NCBI GenBank assembly: GCA_933228675.1
Contig: OW121743.1
Coordinates: 11,844,464-11,908,463 of the forward strand
Source of the DNA: Stomorhina lunata
Lineage: Eukaryota > Arthropoda > Insecta > Diptera > Rhiniidae
Reading direction: 5' to 3'
Length of the DNA stretch: 64,000 nt
The stretch's first letter is position 1; each line of letters begins with the position of its first letter. Below the pieces are notes generated by a model that had not been told where the DNA came from, did no database searches, and was given only the letters and a program-made list of their open reading frames with translations. A program made the translations under genes and the position numbers. Shown one piece after another: positions 23,086 through 35,343 of this stretch.

Positions 23086-24090
23086 AAGGGTTTTTCAATA
23101 GAGCGTCCAAAATTAATGTTCATAACACAAAAACAGTTTTGGATATCAATGAAAATCTTTATTCCTGTAAAAGCACGTTTAATGCTATTATATATGGAAC
23201 TTGATTTCTTTTGCATGGCCACCACGGGCACGTTTGCAGAAATCCAGACGCTGAACCCAATTTTCGACGGTTTTCAAGCATAAATTAACCGATACTGCTG
23301 GAATTTCAGAGGCCAAATTACAGCATTCGATATCGATAAAAAAAATCAGACTTTTAAGCGAATATTGTGAAGTATACTTTAGGGGCGTTAAAAGTAACTT
23401 CGATGCAAAAAGTTTATTGAAATTTGGTATCCATTTTGATTCGTTTTTAAAAACATATAATTCAATTAAAACTCTTTTACTATTGTTCATCTTTTCAGCA
23501 AATAACTTCAAAAAAATATAGTAAACTGTGCATCTTTTAAATAATTTTCATTAGCCTTAAAGTATGCTATACAAATGTTTTGAAAATATCTAAGATTTCG
23601 ATCGATATCGAATGCCGTAATTTGGCCCCAGGTTCGATATTTGTACGAAGTTCATCAATCGTCACTGGCTTGCTAGCATAGACCATAGACTTATCGTAGC
23701 CCGACAGGAAATTGTCTAACGGCGTCAAATAGCACGACCGATGCGGCCAATCGACTGGACCATTTCTTGATATAACACGTTCTGTAAACTGGTTTTCAAT
23801 AAATGGTTTTCAATAAATGTTGTCCCCCACAAGTCCATCATCCAATTGGAGCCAAATATTTTCGGTTATCATTGAACGTTAGCGATTCCCATTCACAGTA
23901 ACGTGACGGTCTTGATTATCACGGAAGAAGTACGGCCCAATGACGCCGCCAGCCCATAAACCACACCAAACCCTAATTTTTCCGGGATGCAATGATGATG
24001 AATGAAATAGGTGTAGATTGGTGCCTGACCAGTAACGCATATTATGTTTATTGATGAAGCCATTCAGCCATGATTAGTGCATCCTAGTTC
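23085..24090 (-). pseudogene. mariner/Tc-type transposase remnant split by a MITE
   Basis: Reading the minus strand, blocks appear in family order: HPGKIRVWCGLWAGGVIGPY (about 23975-23920), VTVNGNR, then WPHRSC and LTPLDNFLSGY (about 23745-23705), VYASKPVTIDELRTNIEP (about 23685-23632), and after an insertion IPAVSVNLCLKTVENWVQRL and RARGGHAKEIKFH (about 23305-23190). The cysteine-aspartate of the usual SCDLTPLD box is changed to SCYLTPLD, and stops occur, so the gene is dead. The interruption at 23311-23627 is a separate inverted-repeat element. Confidence 0.7.
23311..23627. mobile_element. MITE with ~30-bp terminal inverted repeats, copy 1
   Basis: The ends read GGCCAAATTACAGCATTCGA on the left and, on the other strand, GGCCAAATTACGGCATTCGA on the right, continuing into TATCGAT. 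The inside is AT-rich with no coding frame. Removing it rejoins the transposase reading of the host copy. A second copy lies at 33205-33513. Confidence 0.75.
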
Positions 24091-24180
24091 TTCTGGGATT
24101 TGTAAGGAAATCTCAAGTCCTGTTTTCTCGTCTTGTCTACATCCCCCTTCTATGTACTACAACTGGAAATAAAACAGAGC

Positions 24181-26104
24181 TAGAGCTGAACTAGAACTGA
24201 ACTAGAACTGAACTAGAACTGAACTAGAACTGAACTAGAACTGAACTAGAACTGAACTAGAACTGAACTAGAACTGAACTAGAACTGAACTAGAACTGAA
24301 CTAGAACTGAACTAGAACTGAACTAGAACTGAACTAGAACTGAACTAGAACTGAACTAGAACTGAACTAGAACTGAACTAGAACTGAACTAGAACTGAAC
24401 TAGAACTGAACTAGAACTGAACTAGAACTGAACTAGAACTGAACTAGAACTGAACTAGAACTGAACTAGAACTGAACTAGAACTGAACTAGAACTGAACT
24501 AGAACTGAACTAGAACTGAACTAGAACTGAACTAGAACTGAACTAGAACTGAACTAGAACTGAACTAGAACTGAACTAGAACTGAACTAGAACTGAACTA
24601 GAACTGAACTAGAACTGAACTAGAACTGAACTAGAACTGAACTAGAACTGAACTAGAACTGAACTAGAACTGAACTAGAACTGAACTAGAACTGAACTAG
24701 AACTGAACTAGAACTGAACTAGAACTGAACTAGAACTGAACTAGAACTGAACTAGAACTGAACTAGAACTGAACTAGAACTGAACTAGAACTGAACTAGA
24801 ACTGAACTAGAACTGAACTAGAACTGAACTAGAACTGGAAATAAAACAGAGCTAGAACTGAACTAGAACTGAACTAGAACTGAACTAGAACTGAACTAGA
24901 ACTGAACTAGAACTGAACTAGAACTGAACTAGAACTGAACTAGAACTGAACTAGAACTGAACTAGAACTGAACTAGAACTGAACTAGAACTGAACTAGAA
25001 CTGAACTTGAACTGAACTAGAACTGAACTAGAACTGAACTAGAACTGAACTAGAACTGAACTAGAACTGAACTAGAACTGAACTAGAACTGAACTAGAAC
25101 TGAACTAGAACTGAACTAGAACTGAACTAGAACTGAACTAGAACTGAACTAGAACTGAACTAGAACTGAACTAGAACTGAACTAGAACTGAACTAGAACT
25201 GAACTAGAACTGAACTAGAACTGAACTAGAACTGAACTAGAACTGAACTAGAACTGAACTAGAACTGAACTAGAACTGAACTAGAACTGAACTAGAACTG
25301 AACTAGAACTGAACTAGAACTGAACTAGAACTGAACTAGAACTGAACTAGAACTGAACTAGAACTGAACTAGAACTGAACTAGAACTGAACTAGAACTGA
25401 ACTAGAACTGAACTAGAACTGAACTAGAACTGAACTAGAACTGAACTAGAACTGAACTAGAACTGAACTAGAACTGAACTAGAACTGAACTAGAACTGAA
25501 CTAGAACTGAACTAGAACTGAACTAGAACTGAACTAGAACTGAACTAGAACTGAACTAGAACTGAACTAGAACTGAACTAGAACTGAACTAGAACTGAAC
25601 TAGAACTGAACTAGAACTGAACTAGAACTGAACTAGAACTGAACTAGAACTGAACTAGAACTGAACTAGAACTGAACTAGAACTGAACTAGAACTGAACT
25701 AGAACTGAACTAGAACTGAACTAGAACTGAACTAGAACTGAACTAGAACTGAACTAGAACTGAACTAGAACTGAACTAGAACTGAACTAGAACTGAACTA
25801 GAACTGAACTAGAACTGAACTAGAACTGAACTAGAACTGAACTAGAACTGAACTAGAACTGAACTAGAACTGAACTAGAACTGAACTAGAACTGAACTAG
25901 AACTGAACTAGAACTGAACTAGAACTGAACTAGAACTGAACTAGAACTGAACTAGAACTGAACTAGAACTGAACTAGAACTGAACTAGAACTGAACTATA
26001 ACTGAACTAGAACTGAACTAGAACTGAACTAGAACTGAACTAGAACTGAACTAGAACTGAACTAGAACTGTAGTAGAACTGAACTAGAACTGAACTAGAA
26101 CTGA
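24181..26104. repeat. 11-bp tandem satellite (GAACTGAACTA)n
   Basis: About 175 head-to-tail copies of an 11-base unit fill about 1.92 kb with very few variants (for example near 25007, 25998 and 26070). At 24833-24858 the block AACTGGAAATAAAACAGAGC that forms the left boundary at 24161-24180 reappears inside the array, so the array has been duplicated together with its flank. No gene is encoded. True length may differ, since such arrays are often collapsed in assemblies. Confidence 0.95.
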
Positions 26105-26844
26105 GTTTTGGATAAACAACCGACTTTCAGTAAAATTTTGTAAAAAATATAGAGTAAACAAACGAAACTATTTCTTATTGATAACCATCAACATTTTCCG
26201 TTATTACAACATGAGTACTTTACTCTTCAACATTGAACACACTATTACCGACATTAACAGTATTGGTATACATTATGCAGTAAATACCATGTTATCAATG
26301 TTTTTCTTGTTATTCATATGTTAATTTCATTATGTTATGTTTACTTAACATTCAATGTCATAATTGGGATAATGTAGTGCAGACTGTTAATGATTTAGTT
26401 TACCAACATCTTTTGCATACTTTTAGGATGTAAATAAACAAGAACATTTTCCAATAACTTAACATAATGAATTCTTTAACTAAAAAATAATTTTTACTTA
26501 TGCTTTTAGAAGTTGCGATCTTATTTCCATTCAATTTTTTTCCGATCCCATTGTGCCTTCTCACTTCGATTTATTAGTTAATAAAACGCATTATTTAATT
26601 ATTCAGGGTATTACATATATGTACATATTTATTCAAAAAATTGTTTTGTTATATACTTTTTTTTTGTTTATATAAATTTGTTTCTTAGTTTTAATTCATA
26701 TCAATAACAAAATTGATACGATTACATTTAATAATGTCATGATATTGGATTTTAGATATTCATATAAGAAAAATAAATATAATATAGGTATAAGTTGTTT
26801 GTTTAATCAACTTATCTAAAGGAAATAAACTATACAATTGTAAC

Positions 26845-26881
<37 letters not shown>

Positions 26882-27233
26882 GTAATTAATTGTATATATA
26901 TAACTAAAAGTGATTGCAATAAATCACAATTTCCTTAGATTTTTAATAACTAATCAAATATTTCAATATACAGGATCAAGAAATTTAAAGCTTACCAAAT
27001 ATTTACGTATTTGAATATTTAAAACTCAAAAATAATTATTAGAAATTAATTAAAAATTATAGTCATTTTGTTTTAACTTAATATAAAAAAGAATTTTAAA
27101 TTATTTTTTAGTTAAATTACTTTTTACGAAGGTTGTCTTTTGTGTTTCAAGTTTGGTCATTTTCAGTGCTGTCATCTGAAAAGTCACATCCTATTACTAA
27201 AGTTTACTAAAAGTTTCTGACAATCCGGTATGT
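26105..27233. other. AT-rich stretch with one AAT microsatellite
   Basis: I see no gene. A run of AAT repeats lies at 26848-26880. The rest is AT-rich DNA without recognisable motifs. Confidence 0.6.
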
Positions 27234-27445
27234 GCTAGAAATCGAGCCTTTTCAAATCGTTTGATTTCTGATATATTTTTGAGATAATTATCGGTTATTT
27301 CCCTAAACAAATGAAAATTTGGACTTTAATCCTTTTAATTGATATCTCATCTTTCATTTGGTTTGATTTTTTTTTGTGGAAATAGGAGAAATTATCTCAA
27401 AAATATAACAGAAATCGAACGATTTGAAAAAGCTCGATTTCCAGC
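27234..27445. repeat. Foldback element with ~60-base arms
   Basis: The left arm (GCTAGAAATCGAGCCTTTTC, then AAATCGTTTGATTTCTG) is the imperfect reverse complement of the right arm (27386-27445), around a 95-base spacer. Non-coding and MITE-like. Confidence 0.6.
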
Positions 27446-27719
27446 CGGTATATACGTACTGAAACCATTTTGACCTCAAAAACGCTATTTCTATTGTTTA
27501 GGGTATTTTGAACAAATAATTAAGGCCAGAATAGTACAATAATGAACTCATTTCGATTCTTGGCGATGAAGCTTTGTAAAGTACCAGTGTTTATCAATGG
27601 TTTACTAAATTAAGTCATGGCCGTAATTCAGTTTTATTCGGACGATTTTAAAGTCCTCCAATATCGGTTTGTCTGAAAAACAAAGATGCTTTTTTTAAAC
27701 TGATTAAATCAAAAATACA

Positions 27720-30110
27720 TGAGATAACCTGAAATCGCTGCCAGGTACTATGTTCGATCTTTGTATACTATCCTCGTACATGGGAGATCTGTCCTGACTT
27801 GGCTTGTGGTGCTTCAAAACATGTGTATGATACGTGACAGGTGACGAATCGTGAATTTTCGAGCACGAAAGCAAATTGCGGCTTATGTGTTATTGTAGCT
27901 ATTCTAAAATTTTCAATTTTATCAATATGGTTTTTTACGAGGGATCTGTTAGGAAGAATAGTGCAACTTGTACTGGATGAATCCACAAATCCTCAGGACT
28001 AAGTCAATCGTGGATCTACGAGCATGAAAGTAACAGCAGTCGGCCTATGCGATGTTGTAGCACCTCCAACCTTTACGATTTTGGCAATATGTTGTTTACG
28101 GGAGCTCTGTTTGCAGATCAATTCCAATAAATCTGAAAAGTTAGGTTGGAGTTACAGTTGAAATTGTAGGAATTATCATGAGGACCCTGACCACATGTTA
28201 GGTATACAACGGCCCGGTCTAGGCGAGACTAAAAGATATTAAATCTGTTGCTTTATCTCGATCTTAGTTGAGTCAGAACGACTTTTGTTTTCTGATTTAG
28301 CCTATTGGTAGCCCAATAGCCTATTGGTAGCCCAATACAAAATTCATGCGATAACCTGAAATGGCCAATTTGATGGCCTCTTTATGAATATTACTCAATG
28401 CTGCCAAGTACGGTGTTCGATCTTTGTATGCTATCCTAGTACATTGGAAGATCTTTTCTTACATGACTTAGGGAGATCTCGAACTGTGTGATGTTAAAGT
28501 TTGGTTAATCTCTTCGATGACATTCCAAAAGGAGCTGTTGTGTTATCATAATGTTGTGCTTCTTTACTGGAAGGATCTCGTGAAACGACATTAATGCGAT
28601 AACCTGAAATGGCGGAATTGATGGCCTCCCTATGAATTTTGCTCAATGCTACCAAGTACGAGGTTCAATCAAAAGCATCTTGTAGGTTTGGATGACCTCT
28701 CCATCTTGTAGGTTTGGATGACCTCTTAGTTCTCAAGCCCGAAAGTAAACAGCAGTTGGCGAAAATTAAATAAATTGGGATCTTAGTGCAATACACTACA
28801 GTAAAACTTCTTAAGAACATTTTGTTGTTCTAGCAGCTCTTACATTTACAATTTTGTTATATGGTGTATACTGGATAAGTCCACAAATCCTCAGGGTTGG
28901 CGTAACAGTTGAAATTGTAGGAAGTATCATGAGGACCCTGACCACATGTTGGGTAAACGTTGGAGACGGCACGGTCTATGCGAGACCAAAAGAGGTTAAA
29001 CCTGTTGCTTCTTCTTGATCTCTATTGAGTCGTGAGATAACCTGAAATCATGGAGTTGGTGGCTTTCATACGAATGTTGCTCAATGCTGCCAAGTACTAT
29101 GTATATTCGATCTTTGTGTGCTATCCTCGAACATGGGAGATATTTTCTGACATGCCTTGTGGATGTCTCCAACTGTGTCATGATAATGTTTGGATGATCT
29201 CGTCGATGACATCCCAAAAGGAGCTGCTGTGTTAGCATAATGTTGTGCTTCTTTACTGAAAGGATCTCCTGAAACGACATTAATGCGATAACCTAAAATC
29301 GCGCAGTTGGTGGCTTCCATATGAAAATTGCTAAGTACGAGTTTCAATCTAAAGGATCTTGTAGGTCTCCAAATGTGTGATGTAAAAGATTGGATGATCT
29401 CTCCAACGACATCCACAAAGGAGTTAGCTTAATGCTGTGCCCTTTTACTGGAAAGGCAAGATTCGCTGTCATAAAAATAATGCGTTGAGGTAATTTGCTG
29501 GCAGAATTGTTCCTAAGTCCAAATTTTAGCAACTTTGGGTATCTCTCCGAGCATCAACACACTGGAGCAACATAATTTGCCACTGAACGGCCAACTGTTT
29601 CATAGGTAGACAACAGAGTTTCTTGTTCTTTAAGGATTTTATTTTTACATCGAAATTTATGCACGATCTTTAGGATCATTTTCATGTCTGTTGTATGCTA
29701 TACTCATATATGCAAAGATCTTTCCAGACATGCCTTGGGGAGTGCTCGAACTGTGTGATGTTGAAGTTGGGTTGATTTCTTTGATGACAAAAGAAGCTGC
29801 TCTGTTAGCATAAACAACATTTATGCCATAACCAGAAATCGCGGAGTTGATATACCAATAAATGTTGCTCAACGCTGCGAGGTTCGATCTAATGAATCAA
29901 CTTGGTATGCTTACCTCATAAATGCGAACATCTTTCCTGACATGCATTGAGTGAGATCTCCAACCGTGTGATGTTAAAGTTTGTATGATTTCTCCTACGG
30001 CATCCGAAATAGGAACTGCTGAATTGACATAATGTTGGGCTCCTTTTCGGAAGGTCTTCTCATAAAGATAATGTTGTTAGGTAATATGAAGGCAGTCTGA
30101 GATTTTTCTT
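27720..30110 (-). pseudogene. Jockey-like LINE C-terminal region, tandemly duplicated about six times
   Basis: The minus strand of the best-preserved unit (29160-29280) reads ILSVKKHNIMLTQQLLLGCH and RRDHPNIIMTQLE, the segment after the reverse transcriptase core in Jockey-clade elements. Diverged units begin with the same GATAACCTGAAAT-like phrase near 27723, 28350, 28598, 29035, 29287 and 29826. A CCACATGT(G/T)GGT-type block recurs near 28190 and 28940. No unit has an intact frame. The region continues into 30110-32410, where the upstream parts of the same element lie in the right order. Confidence 0.65.
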
Positions 30111-31500
30111 AAGGCTGAGTATCATTTAACGACACTGACCCCACTGGAGGTGTGTTGACGTCGTGCTGAAGAGTAATGAGGCTGTTCAGCATGACCTCTA
30201 GGATTTTCGAGGTGTTCACGGTCGGAATTGGTACACCATCGACCTCGACGCCAATTTGTATTCTTACTTCTTTTATTCAGGTGCTAAATAGGGTTCTTGA
30301 GAATTGATTTGGTTGTATCTTTAGGTTACGTTCTGTGAAGAAATTGTGAACGATATTGAAATAACGATTCCCCTTACCGCATAGGTCTGTCTGTGTGCAA
30401 TCTCAGGCATGTGATATCATTCGAAGGCTTGCGGTGGAGAAAGGAGATTAACAAATTTTAAGCTCAACAGGAGGGGTGAACTTCGCCTATGAATGCGGTG
30501 CTTCGCCTACGATTGCGGCGTCCTAAGAAACTCACCGTTTATATATAGTGTCTCGAGCTTGGTTTTCATATCGGATGTCATGAGATACATTAAGGGCAAC
30601 TGTCAGAAACTCGACTTCCCTCTAGCCTAGATGTTTTAACATCGTTATGGATATTTCGTCTCTGGAGACGTGAGCTTATGTTATTACGTAAGGCTTTAAG
30701 GAACTCTGTGTTTAATTTTCGAGGGGTTCACGATCGGAACTGGTACACCATCGACCTCGACGCCTCGAAGCTGTATTTTTACTTCTTTTGTTCAGGTGGT
30801 AAATAGGGTTCTTGAGGATTGATTTGGTTGTAAATTTATGTTGATTTGGTTGTAAATTTATGTTACGTTTATGTTACGGAGCCCTAAGAAACTCACAGTT
30901 TAATTCTATATTGCTTCGAGCGTGGTTTCCACATTGGATATCATGAGATACATTAAGGAAAACTGTCAGGAACTCGACTTCCCTCTAGCCTAGATGTTTT
31001 AACATCATTATGGATATTTCGTCTCTGGAGACGTGCGCTTATGTTATTACGTAAGGCCTTAAGGAACTCTCTGTTTAACTTTACGGTGTTTTGAGCTTGG
31101 TTTCCAGACATCGGATATCACGAGGCACACATAGATTAAGGACAACTGTCTGGAGTTCGACTCCCCCTCGCCTTGGTGTTTTAACATCAACATGGATACT
31201 CTATCGAGGTCAAATGCCTTGGTCAAATGGCTTTGTTCTGCAACTTTAGAGGGCGTTACAAGTTAAGATGTGTCCGAGACTTTGAAAATATGTAAATAGT
31301 TTGCGAGAAATCTTATTCTAGTCTTTCTCGGGATGCTTAATAAATAATCGGCTTAAAGCTCGAGATCATGCTTTCGAGTCAGGACTAAAGTTGGCGGCGA
31401 ACTGTATCGCGACCCGCTCATTATTTCTTCCACGATTCAAGAGAATTCAAACTGTGGACTATAATTTACCAATTTCTGTGCTTATATAGCAGTTTTTCCG
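30110..31500 (-). pseudogene. Jockey-like LINE reverse transcriptase, degraded, with internal duplications
   Basis: Minus-strand readings include LTKAFDLDRV (about 31240-31205), the start of the catalytic palm, and EVDGVPIPTVNTSKIL (about 30255-30195), the conserved stretch downstream of the YADD box. The latter block occurs twice, at 30180-30320 and 30715-30850, and the 30530-30720 stretch is repeated at 30880-31085. The element is therefore built of repeated pieces in sense order. It is inactive. Confidence 0.65.
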
Positions 31501-32410
31501 ATGATGTAGCGAACGGTTTCGCTGGCCATCATTGACCAAACCTACTAGTAATATTACGGCTGAACAATCCTTGGATGTTTAATACTGCGGATCGCATCAG
31601 GCTCACTTGCAGATCCTACGGCTTTTGGTGGAAGATGTACCCTTACTTTGGGTATACTACCAGCTGGGATGAAACAGGTGGGTTTTGTATTAATATTTTC
31701 GCGAAACTTTGTCTCTGCGTCGTATATATAAGAGGGAAATTGCAGATTGGCTGAAGGCATTCCTGTCTGCTTTCTTCTGATCTTTCTGCGTCGTGCATAT
31801 TAGAGGAAAATTGCAGATCGACTGAAGTATATCCCGTCTGCTTTCTTTTGGTCTTTTATATGATCTGCTAATAATATTACGATTCATCTAGACAATCCTA
31901 GGATAATAAGCTTTGGTACTGCGAATCGCTTTAGGCTTTTTTGTAATACCTACAGAATCTGCTGGAAAGAGCAACCTCAATACGGGTATTCTACCAGCAG
32001 GGATGAAGCGAGTGGATGCTGCGTTGATGGCTTTGCGAAAGTTTCACTCTGCGTCGTGCATATTAGCCTTCTTCCGGTGTTTCATTTGAGCTGTTAATAA
32101 CATTACGGTTCAGTTAGACAATCTTAGTATATTCCGAGTGGATGATGCGTTGATAGTTTTGCGAAAGTTTCTGTCTGCATCGTGGATATTAGATGGAAAT
32201 TGCAGATTGGCTGAAGAAATTCCCGTCTGCCTTCTTCTGGTCTTTCATATGACGTATCGGTCGGGCTCGAAGCTCTTCGAAACAAATCGTTGCCTGTTCT
32301 CTCGGAAAAGCTAGACCTGTCTCAATTGTTACACAAAACTCAATTGTTTGTCGAAGTTCTTTAAAGAAAGAAGAAAAATCAACCGTCAAGGAAGGATCAT
32401 TTTCCATTAT
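31500..32410 (-). pseudogene. Jockey-like LINE endonuclease-RT linker, three tandem copies
   Basis: The minus strand shows KFRENINTKPTCFIPAGSIP and KVRVHLPPKAVG (about 31710-31610), a recognisable linker of Jockey-clade ORF2 proteins (the F-IPAGRI-VRP block). Diverged copies repeat at about 31980-32060 and 32150-32215. The outermost part (32407-32189) reads a longer upstream stretch. Together with 27720-31500 this makes one element in order, expanded by local duplication. Confidence 0.6.
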
Positions 32411-33204
32411 GAGAATGGGAGTTGAAATACTCTGGCTCAGACAACCGACTTCTAATTATGTGCAATTATTTCCTAATTTCAAAACATAAAAGGCAACCAT
32501 CGTTAAAGTCAATTTTTCTTTTATGAAACAAATCAAGAAAATTTAACGTTTCCATCTGAAATTTATAATATTTGTTTGGTACATTTTGTTTAATTTATTC
32601 AAAACTTATATTTAAAAATTGTTTTTTTTTAATTCTTCTTTATTTAAGGCGTTTTTAGAATTGAAGTATAATTTTCTGTTTTCAATATTTGTTAAATTTG
32701 GTATTTTTTTTTAACAGTATTTATAATTTGCATTTTTTTCTTAATAATTTTTAAGCCAAAACATAACATTTTTATTTAAAATAATTTTTGATTGATTTTT
32801 GTTTCCTCTATTTTGTTAAATTAATAGGTATTTATGAATAACAATTTTAATATTAATGGTATATTTTATACATGTACTTGGAGTTTTGTCCGAAATAAAC
32901 CTGACTTTTTTGCCTTAAAATTATTTTTATATATTTATACAAAATGTATAATTAATTATTGAAAATATGAAAAAGTTATGAAAATTGAAAAAATTCGCAA
33001 ATGAAAATTAATAAAATGAAAAGTTATAAAAAAACCAAAAACGCTGTTGTCTGATATCTCGAAACGAAAGTAGTGATGTTTTAATATCCCAAAAATACTT
33101 ATTTTTTACTATTTAAGAGCCAAGTCGACAGATTTGTAGTTGATTTGAGAAAACGACCACGACTTTTTTATTAATACGCAATAAAGGATGGCAAACACGA
33201 ACCT
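32411..33204. other. AT-rich stretch without recognisable features
   Basis: The DNA is dominated by A and T runs, and no gene, RNA or repeat can be supported. Confidence 0.6.
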
Positions 33205-33513
33205 GGGACCAAATTACCGCATTCGATATCGATCGAAAACTCAGACTTTTAAGCGAATATTGTGAAGTATACTTTAGGGATGTTCAAAGTTACTTCGATG
33301 TAAAAAGTTTTTTGAAATTTGGTATCCATTTTGATTCGTTTTTTTAAATATATAGTTCAATTAAAACTCTTTTAATTTGCCAAAACATGAACAATAGCAT
33401 GTTTTGGCAAATTACTTCAAAAAAAATAAAGTCAACTGTGCACCTTTTAAATAATTTTAATTATCCTTAAAGTATGCTATACAAAAGTTTTAAAAATATC
33501 TAAGATTTCGATG
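33205..33513. mobile_element. MITE, copy 2 (right end damaged)
   Basis: The left end, GACCAAATTACCGCATTCGA, and the internal sequence (for example TTTAAGCGAATATTGTGAAG) match 23311-23600 closely. The right inverted repeat is cut short at about 33513. A short extra palindrome, ACATGAACAATAGCATGTTT, lies inside at 33384-33403. Confidence 0.7.
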
Positions 33514-33868
33514 GCCCTTGATTAGTACCGTAGTGCTACCGCGTCCTACTTGGATTTGCAGTTCGAAGTTTTTACTATGTAGAAGCCGAAGATTTTAAAA
33601 AGGTAAACCTATGATCCACAAAAAACTTTAAAATTTATGTTTAGTTTTTTACCTTAAACTGATTATCAGAAGGGGCTAACTTTATTAAATTTCAATACTA
33701 TTGTTCCGATGTTTGTAACACATAGAAAAACTAGTCTGAGACCAACTCGCATAGCTTTACTCTTTGAGTTCATTTTAAATTCAGGGTGGAAATACTAAAG
33801 ACATTTCTATTGTAATACCGGTTCCCCGGAATTGGGATGTTGGATTTTTTTAAACATCTCTAAATGAG

Positions 33869-34429
33869 ATGGCGAGACATTGCAATATCGAACTTTTTTG
33901 GGTACCCGGGCACAACAACATACCTGGTAACTCCACTGCGGACAGACTTGCTAAATCCGGTGCTCTCCTGGGTCATGATAACATCGATCAATTTACGGGA
34001 ATACCGCTATCCGCCTGCAAATCAGAAATTAGGCAACTTCTTTATGAATCAGCGCAGAACACCTGGTCCCTTGAAACTACTTGTTCAATATCCAGGCAAA
34101 CATGGCCCACTTATGACAAGAAACGTTCAAAGTGCTTGGCTTCTCTACCTCGCCACAGACTCCGCAACCTAATCTCGACCCTAACAGGTCATTGTACTTT
34201 TGGGCTGCATGCCAGAAGGCTTAACCTTCAACACCATGACTACTGCCGTAGCTGTCACAACGTTGAAGAGGAGGAAACGGTTACTCATCTTCTCTGCCAC
34301 TGCCCCGCTCTCTCTTTTTCGAGAGCTACCTTTCTGGGAGTACTCTATCTGCATGATCTATCCGATCTAGCGAGTATTGACATTCGCAAAATAGAATCGT
34401 TTATCAGAGCTACAGGATGGCTTGAATAA
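33869..34429 (+). pseudogene. RNase H domain and C terminus of a non-LTR retrotransposon (5'-truncated)
   Basis: An open frame of 186 codons encodes ELFWVPGHNNIPGNSTADRL, the end of a retroelement RNase H with its conserved histidine and final aspartate. A cysteine/histidine cluster, CRSCHNVEEEE then THLLCHCP, follows, as in I- and R1-type elements. The frame is intact to its stop but has no upstream reverse transcriptase, so it is a 5'-truncated insertion. 3' sequence runs to a CCTAA-repeat tail at 34551-34570. Confidence 0.8.
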
Positions 34430-34550
34430 GCCTCTCATCGATGGTCTGGAATTAATTATCTTTGTTCTCTTTTCCAGTCTATCCCCTGCAGGTACCACAA
34501 AGGGACCGCTTCTAGGACCCAAGTGACGCTGACTAACCATCGGCTGCCTG

Positions 34551-34570
34551 CCTAACCTAACCTAACCTAA
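34551..34570 (+). repeat. (CCTAA)4 at the 3' end of a LINE
   Basis: Four perfect CCTAA units end the retrotransposon insertion. CCTAA is the complement of the TTAGG repeat found at telomeres in many insects but lost in Diptera. Here it is most simply a 3' tail of the element. Confidence 0.65.
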
Positions 34571-34699
34571 ACATTGAAAGTATTTAATATAAATTTATGT
34601 TTCAAATTTTGTTGGAATTGGTTCATATTTGACCATACCTCCCATTCAATATCTGTTTTTTCAAAAATCACTTTGATATCTAACATAAGATTTCAATCC

Positions 34700-35290
34700 A
34701 TGTAATACGGAGATAGTCTTAATAGTAAATTTGTTTAACACTGAGACTCCAATCGTCTGGCATACCTCCGGCTTTAAAAAGCTCTGCTGACAAACCATCG
34801 GCACCCGCAGCTTTGTTATTTTTATAAGCTGGGATATAGTCCTTATCAACTCATCACTCCCGGCCTAAAAAAGCTCTACTGACAAACCATCGTTACCCGC
34901 AGCTTTGTTATTTTTCAGTCGAGTTATTGCAATTCTAAGCTTATTTTGGTTGGGTAGTGGACATATAACGCTGTCATCATTGATTTGTTCAGGCATGTTG
35001 TTGTTGTAACTGCGATATTATTGGTAAGATCGCAGAAGTGGCAGTCCTTGGTCGGAATCCTAAGATTTCCGAGTCGTTCCGGTACGAAGAACCGACTGCC
35101 GTGGGAACGTGTCATCTTGATCGCTTTCATTTGATACCAACACTTTGCAAAAGTGCTCCTTCAATAGTTTTACCACGCTTTCTGTATCTGTCCCAGGCTT
35201 CCTTGGTCGACCTTACAGGAGAAGATACAAATGTCAAAACCATCCGATTGGTGTTTAAGTTTTTGGTAAAAATTTACGCATTTCATTACG
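34700..35290 (-). pseudogene. RTE-like LINE fragment, inverted
   Basis: The minus strand reads NKLRIAITRLKNNKAAGNDG and then LSVELF, equivalent to 16275-16345 of the longer copy, with part of this block duplicated (34740-34830 and 34855-34930). TDTESVVKLLKEHF is readable near 35200-35150 and matches 16140-16185. It is dead. Confidence 0.65.
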
Positions 35291-35343
35291 ACTCTTATGC
35301 ATCTCAATACCACTATAGAAAAATAAGAGCCAAAATATACAGG

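Noticed and set aside
24181..26104. CRISPR-like repetition
   Set aside because: The units are 11 bases with no spacers, and the genome is a fly's.
33864..34172. Alternative 102-codon frame over the RNase H region
   Set aside because: The overlapping frame from 33869 carries the RNase H and cysteine motifs; this one does not.
34551..34570. True telomeric repeat
   Set aside because: There are only four units, inside the chromosome, at the end of a LINE; flies do not use this repeat.
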